Source: Modestobacter marinus (GTDB lineage Bacteria; Actinomycetota; Actinomycetes; Mycobacteriales; Geodermatophilaceae). From it: a DNA stretch of 64,000 nt. The stretch covers positions 124,001 through 188,000 of the forward strand of contig NZ_JABGCH010000002.1 in the NCBI RefSeq assembly GCF_019799945.1. The letters run 5' to 3'. The notes below the pieces were generated by a model, which saw only the letters and a list, made by a program, of their open reading frames with translations, had not been told where the DNA came from and did no database searches. The translations under genes and the position numbers were made by a program. Positions 60,267 to 64,000 of this stretch are shown here, piece after piece; position 1 is the stretch's first letter, and every line of letters begins with the position of its first letter.

Positions 60267-61253
60267 GTGGAACTCGGCATCGATCTGGGCACCGCGAACA
60301 CCGTTCTCAGCGACGTCCGCCGCGGCATCGTCTTCGACGAACCGACCGTCATGCTGCTGCGCCGCGGAGGCGCCCGCCGGGAACGGGTCCTCGCCGTCGG
60401 GCAGGAGGCGGCCGACCTCCTCGGTCGCACCCCGTCCAGGTTCGTCGCGGTCCGGCCGCTGGAGGACGGCGTGGTCACCGATCTGGAGACGGCCCGGGTG
60501 TACCTGCGCTCGGTCCTGCAGAAGGCCGGACGCCGGGTGTGGGTCCCCGTCCGCGCCGTGATCGGCGTCCCGGTCGGCTCCACCGCGCTGGAGCACCGCG
60601 CGCTCCTCGAGGCCGCCGACGAGGCGGGTCTCCGCCCGGTGACGGCGCTGGACGAGGCGGTCGCGGGCGCGGTCGGCTGTGGCATCGACCCGCTCGAGCG
60701 GCGCGTGCACATGGTCGTCGACGTCGGGGGTGGCACGGCCGAGGCGGTGGCGTTCTGCTACGGCGGGGTCCTCGCCCACCGGACCAGCAAGCTGGGCGGT
60801 GAGGAGATGACCGTGGCCGTCGCCCGGTACCTCCGCGAGCAGCACCAGTTGTTCGTCGGCGAGCACGAGGCGGAGAGCCTCAAGATCCGCTCCGGGTCGG
60901 ACGGCAACGTCCCGCTCGTCCTGCAGGGCCGCGACGCCGCCACCGGCCGGCCGCGGCTGGCGACGGTCCAGGCCGCCGAGGTGGCCGACGCCGTGCGGCC
61001 GATCGTCGAGGAGATCGTCCGGACGCTCTCCGCGTGCCTGGACGACCTCCCGCCGCAGGCCATCGCCGACGTCATGGCGGAGGGCGTGCTGGTGTTCGGC
61101 GGGGCCTCGCTGGTCAGCGGCTTCCCGCAGACGCTGGAACGGGTCCTCGGCCTGCCGGTCAAGCTCGCCGAGCAGCCCCTGACGTGCGTCGCCGAGGGCG
61201 CGGCCCGGGCGCTGCGCAACCGCCCGCTGCTCGCCGCCTACGGCCGCGGCTGA
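60267..61253 (+). CDS. mreB: MreB-like rod-shape-determining protein
   Basis: Actin-fold ATPase that polymerises under the membrane and positions wall synthesis. 328 aa from GTG 60267, which has AGGAGG nine bases upstream; an ATG at 60168 overlapping the hutI stop would add 33 Gly/Pro-rich residues and is less likely. Motifs: ELGIDLGTANT (phosphate 1), AVRPLEDGVVTD, VVDVGGGTAEAV (phosphate 2) and VLVFGGASLVSG (adenosine). LEHRALLEAADEAGL and GGEEMTVAVARYL agree with MreB. No mreC or mreD is beside it; the converging gene encodes a SEDS-PBP protein. Confidence 0.88.
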   Translation: MELGIDLGTANTVLSDVRRGIVFDEPTVMLLRRGGARRERVLAVGQEAADLLGRTPSRFVAVRPLEDGVVTDLETARVYLRSVLQKAGRRVWVPVRAVIGVPVGSTALEHRALLEAADEAGLRPVTALDEAVAGAVGCGIDPLERRVHMVVDVGGGTAEAVAFCYGGVLAHRTSKLGGEEMTVAVARYLREQHQLFVGEHEAESLKIRSGSDGNVPLVLQGRDAATGRPRLATVQAAEVADAVRPIVEEIVRTLSACLDDLPPQAIADVMAEGVLVFGGASLVSGFPQTLERVLGLPVKLAEQPLTCVAEGAARALRNRPLLAAYGRG

Positions 61254-61255
61254 GG

Positions 61256-61295
61256 AGCCGACAGGGAGCGAGCGAGGAGCGGAACGACCGCGGAG
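61256..61295. repeat. GAGCGAGCG-type element between mreB and the SEDS-PBP gene
   Basis: The 58 bases between the converging genes contain CCGACAGGGAGCGAGCGAGG and AGCGGAACGACCGC, a string like other short GC-rich repeats seen in intergenic DNA of related genomes and similar in composition to the 14-base insertion at 10847-10860. Confidence 0.4.
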
Positions 61296-61311
61296 GCGAC
61301 CCGTGGGACCG

Positions 61312-64000
61312 TCAGGGCGCCTGCAGCGGGCCGGTGCCGACGACGTCCGGCTGGTGCTCGAGGTAGTGGCGCAGGCCGTCGGCCACCACGTTCCGCGCGC
61401 TGTTCCCGCCGGTACCCGGCCCCTGCACCATCGCGGTCATCACGATCTCCGGGGCGTCCATCGGGGCCACGGCCGACATCCAGTTGTCGTACTCCCCCTC
61501 GGGGAGGCCGCCGTCCTGCGCCGTGCCGGTCTTGCCGCCGACCGGCACGGGCAGGTCGGCGAACCGGACCGCCGTGCCTGCCGTCACGGCCGCGCGCATC
61601 CCCTCGCGGACCGGCCCCAGCTCGGCGGCGAACGGCAGCGGCGTCGCGGCAGGCGCGGGGAGCGCGGTGAACGCGTCCGGTCCCGTCCCGACCGCCAGGC
61701 CCAGCCGTGGGGTGACCAGGCTTCCGGTGGCGACGCCGGCCGTCCACCGGGCGTTCTGCAGCGGGGTGACCTGCAGGTCGCCCTGGCCGATGCCGAGGAT
61801 GACGGTGGACCCGCCGTACCAGGCACCACCCTCCGCCCGGGCGGAGTCCGGTGTGCCGAGGTGGCCGGCGGACTCGGCGGGCAGGTCGATGCCGGTGGGC
61901 TGCCCGACCCCGAGCGTCCGGGCGGTGTCGATGATCGCGTCGGCCCCGAGCGCGACGGCGAGCTTGTAGAAGTAGACGTCGTTGGAGATGGCGATCGACT
62001 CGACCATGTCCATCGGCCCCATCGGCTTCCAGTTGCCGAACGTGTGCCCGCCGTAGGTGAAGTCCGCCCCGGTGGGGATCGCCCGGTGCGGCGCGAAGAC
62101 CTGATGAGCCTGGTTGGCCGCCGCCACGACGAGCTTGAAGGTCGACCCGGGTGGCGCGACCGCCTGGGTGACGTGCTCGAGCATCGGCGAGCCCGGCGCC
62201 TCGGACCCGGCCTGCAGCGCGCCGACGTCGATCGGCGGTCCGTAGACGTTGTGGTCGAAGGACGGGGTGCTCGCGATGGCGAGGACCTGCCCCGATCTCG
62301 GGTCCATGGCGACGGCGGCGCCGATCCGGCCGGCCGGATGGGGCTGCGCGCGCACGGCCACGGCGAGGCTGGCGTCCAGCCGCTGCTGCAGCCCCAGGTC
62401 GATCGAGAGCCGCAGGTCGGCGCCGCGCACAGGGTCCACCCGCTCGCCGAGCGCGACAGGCACGCCGCGCGGGTCGACGTACAGGCACTGCCGCCCGTTG
62501 ACCCCCCGCAGCGTCGCGTCGTACTGCCGTTCGAGACCGGCGCGGCCGACGACCTCGCCCGACGGCAGGCCGGGCCAGCGTTCCTCGTCCTCGGGCGTGG
62601 CCACGCCCACGAAGCCGAGCACCGGGCCGAGCAGCGCCCCGTGGGGATGGGAACGCCGCGGCTCCGGCACGACGAACACCCCGGCGATCCCGGCGGCGGT
62701 GACCGCGTCGCTGATGCTGCGGGGCACCTCGGCCACCGGCAGCGACAGCACCGGGCCCTCCGCCGCACCGATCTGGGCGTGCAGCTCCTCCCGCGGCCGA
62801 CCGGTCAGCTCGGCGAGACGGTCGACGTCGGCGGGCCGGGCGCGCAGCAGGGAGGGCACCACGAGCACCCGGTCCACGCCGGTGCCGACGTCCGCGGCGT
62901 TCGCGGCGAGGGGCACGTCGTGCCGGTCGGTGATCGTGCCGCGGGGCGCGGGCAGCCGGAAACAGCGGGTCATCTGCTCCTGCCCCACCACCTGCAGCGC
63001 CTCGCCCTGGGTGCTCTGCAGCCGCCATCCGTACACCCCGAAGGAGACGAGCAGCACCGAGATCCCGAGCGCGGCCAACCGGACGAGCCGGGGCCGCGGG
63101 TTGCGCTGGCCCGGCAACGCCCACAACCGCCGCTTGGCGCCGTCCCGGCGGACGGCCAGCACGACCCCGATCGCGGCCAGGTGCACGACCAGCGCGGTGC
63201 CGCCGTAGCTGAGCAGGGGGAACGGGACCCCGGCCAGCGGAAGCAGCCCGAGGTTGGCCCCCACCGACACCACGGTCTCGGTCCCCAGGAGGATCGCCAG
63301 TCCCCCGCCGACGAGTGCGCCGTGCGGCGTGCGCGGTGCCCGGCTGGCGAGCGCGAGCCGCCACACGAGGACGATCGCGGCCAGCACCACCCCGGCGCCG
63401 GCGGCCAGGCCCCACTGCCCGACCAGGCTGGCCAGTGCCAGGTCCGTCTCCCGCTCGGGCAGGTACTGCGCGCGCAGGACCCGGAGCGGGTCGTCGGAAC
63501 GCCCGAACAGCCCACCGGAGCCCACCGCGATGTGCGCCTGCCGCACGGCCCAGCCCGAGCCGGTCGGGGACTCGTGGGCACCCACCAGGAAGCTGCCCAG
63601 GCGGGTGAGCTGGTAGGGGCGCAGCAGGCCGATCAGCAGTGGCGCGATCACCGCCGCGGCGGCGGCCAGGGGCAGCAGGAACCGCGCGGGCACCCGTCCG
63701 ATGACCAGCATGGTCCCGGCCAGGACGACCAGCAGCATGGCGGTGCTGAGGTCGGGCTGGAGCAGGGTGAGGCCGATGGGCACGGCCGCGAGCAGCACGG
63801 CGGTCGTGAAGCGCTGCCACGCCGGCCGGCCGGAGCCGAGGACGGCGGCGAGGGCCAGCAGCAGCCCCAGCTTGGCGAGCTCGGAGGGCTGGAAGGTGAG
63901 GGAGCCGATCGCGATCCACCGGGTGGCGCCGTTCGCGGACAGGCCGACGGTGAGGACGCCGACGAGCAGCAGGACGGCGGCTCCGTAGGCAGCCCAGCCG
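61312..64000 (-). CDS. fused SEDS glycosyltransferase (FtsW/RodA)-penicillin-binding protein
   Basis: A single chain carries both enzymes of septal or lateral wall synthesis. The N-terminal part (beyond the right edge to about 63100) is a SEDS polymerase: SANGATRWIAIG, LTFQPSELAKLGLLLALA, LLQPDLSTAMLLVVLAG and PFPLLSYGGTALVVHLAAIG. The C-terminal part is a class B transpeptidase with a pedestal domain (RGTITDRHDVPLAANAA) and three catalytic motifs: PPGSTFKLV (S-x-x-K), AISNDVYFY (S-x-N) and GGKTGTAQ (K-T-G). Both parts look intact; the 5' end is outside the window. Convergent with mreB. Confidence 0.92.
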   Translation of the reverse strand, partial: GWAAYGAAVLLLVGVLTVGLSANGATRWIAIGSLTFQPSELAKLGLLLALAAVLGSGRPAWQRFTTAVLLAAVPIGLTLLQPDLSTAMLLVVLAGTMLVIGRVPARFLLPLAAAAAVIAPLLIGLLRPYQLTRLGSFLVGAHESPTGSGWAVRQAHIAVGSGGLFGRSDDPLRVLRAQYLPERETDLALASLVGQWGLAAGAGVVLAAIVLVWRLALASRAPRTPHGALVGGGLAILLGTETVVSVGANLGLLPLAGVPFPLLSYGGTALVVHLAAIGVVLAVRRDGAKRRLWALPGQRNPRPRLVRLAALGISVLLVSFGVYGWRLQSTQGEALQVVGQEQMTRCFRLPAPRGTITDRHDVPLAANAADVGTGVDRVLVVPSLLRARPADVDRLAELTGRPREELHAQIGAAEGPVLSLPVAEVPRSISDAVTAAGIAGVFVVPEPRRSHPHGALLGPVLGFVGVATPEDEERWPGLPSGEVVGRAGLERQYDATLRGVNGRQCLYVDPRGVPVALGERVDPVRGADLRLSIDLGLQQRLDASLAVAVRAQPHPAGRIGAAVAMDPRSGQVLAIASTPSFDHNVYGPPIDVGALQAGSEAPGSPMLEHVTQAVAPPGSTFKLVVAAANQAHQVFAPHRAIPTGADFTYGGHTFGNWKPMGPMDMVESIAISNDVYFYKLAVALGADAIIDTARTLGVGQPTGIDLPAESAGHLGTPDSARAEGGAWYGGSTVILGIGQGDLQVTPLQNARWTAGVATGSLVTPRLGLAVGTGPDAFTALPAPAATPLPFAAELGPVREGMRAAVTAGTAVRFADLPVPVGGKTGTAQDGGLPEGEYDNWMSAVAPMDAPEIVMTAMVQGPGTGGNSARNVVADGLRHYLEHQPDVVGTGPLQAP

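Noticed and set aside
61238-63919. An alternative long frame inside the SEDS-PBP gene
   Set aside because: It lacks any SEDS or PBP motif and is extremely Arg/Ala-rich, as expected for the wrong frame of a GC-rich gene.
1-64000. CRISPR array, tRNA, rRNA or insertion sequence
   Set aside because: No regularly spaced repeats, no cloverleaf with a CCA-type end, no rRNA-like conserved strings and no transposase motifs were found on reading both strands; the recombinase-like text in the EAL protein lacks a catalytic domain.

Overview
The window is very GC-rich (roughly 73% by eye), with nearly every third codon position G or C, many GTG starts and many starts that sit 5-8 bases after a TANNNT box, as expected for leaderless transcripts. 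Together with the gene content (mycelial-actinobacterial style regulators, homogentisate cluster, c-di-AMP riboswitch before a NlpC/P60 hydrolase, LtrA, DUF2252, a SEDS-PBP gene) this points to a high-GC actinobacterium, most likely of the Geodermatophilaceae type (Blastococcus, Geodermatophilus, Modestobacter). The family is an inference from style and content, not from a marker gene. It reads as ordinary chromosome: no rRNA or tRNA, no insertion sequence, prophage or CRISPR array was seen.

Layout. 1-5.3 kb: the start of an ABC exporter ATPase, small hypothetical genes, a TANGO2/NRDE protein, a decayed RibD/DHFR-like gene, and an orphan histidine kinase with a cyclic-nucleotide-binding domain. 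5.7-15.1 kb: an M28 peptidase with a membrane domain, GNAT, SDR, a FAD monooxygenase preceded by a broken small gene, a TPR-LuxR regulator, a methyltransferase and a lipoprotein. 15.7-17.2 kb: a lone zwf. 17.3-24.9 kb: a tightly overlapping catabolic operon on the minus strand (MHS transporter, MhpA-like FAD hydroxylase, hmgA, an uncharacterised gene, fahA) under a LysR regulator; it would take an aromatic acid through homogentisate to fumarate and acetoacetate. 25.1-30.6 kb: nucleotidyltransferase, TetR with an operator, glgC, and a fucP-type sugar symporter plus PfkB fructokinase behind a consensus CRP/GlxR site. 31-37.6 kb: stress and signalling genes: UspA, a NarL-type histidine kinase, a stand-alone receiver, a LuxR response regulator and a GGDEF-EAL protein, with a shared 20-base element before the last two. 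37.7-47.9 kb: erythromycin-esterase-like protein, decayed genes, DoxX, an MHS transporter, LtrA, a long acyl-CoA dehydrogenase, a SnoaL-like protein and DAHP synthase. 48-54.3 kb: a glycerophosphodiesterase, an HPr-kinase-like protein with a small acidic ORF, the riboswitch-controlled NlpC/P60 hydrolase, DUF2252, and a thioredoxin-fold protein lacking one active-site cysteine. 54.4-60.2 kb: hutH-hutU-hutF-hutI for histidine degradation. 60.3-64 kb: an MreB homologue facing a fused SEDS glycosyltransferase-penicillin-binding protein that runs off the end.

The most interesting leads are: (1) the orphan HPr-kinase-like protein (49873-51048) followed by a small acidic peptide ORF with a good ribosome-binding site, a possible kinase-substrate pair; (2) the two-component/c-di-GMP island with a repeated palindromic element and an EAL protein carrying a serine-recombinase-like tail; (3) an unannotated gene translationally coupled between hmgA and fahA; (4) the SEDS-PBP single-chain enzyme beside MreB. 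The window also holds an unusual number of decayed genes (at least five), one of which appears to have been broken by a 14-base insertion.
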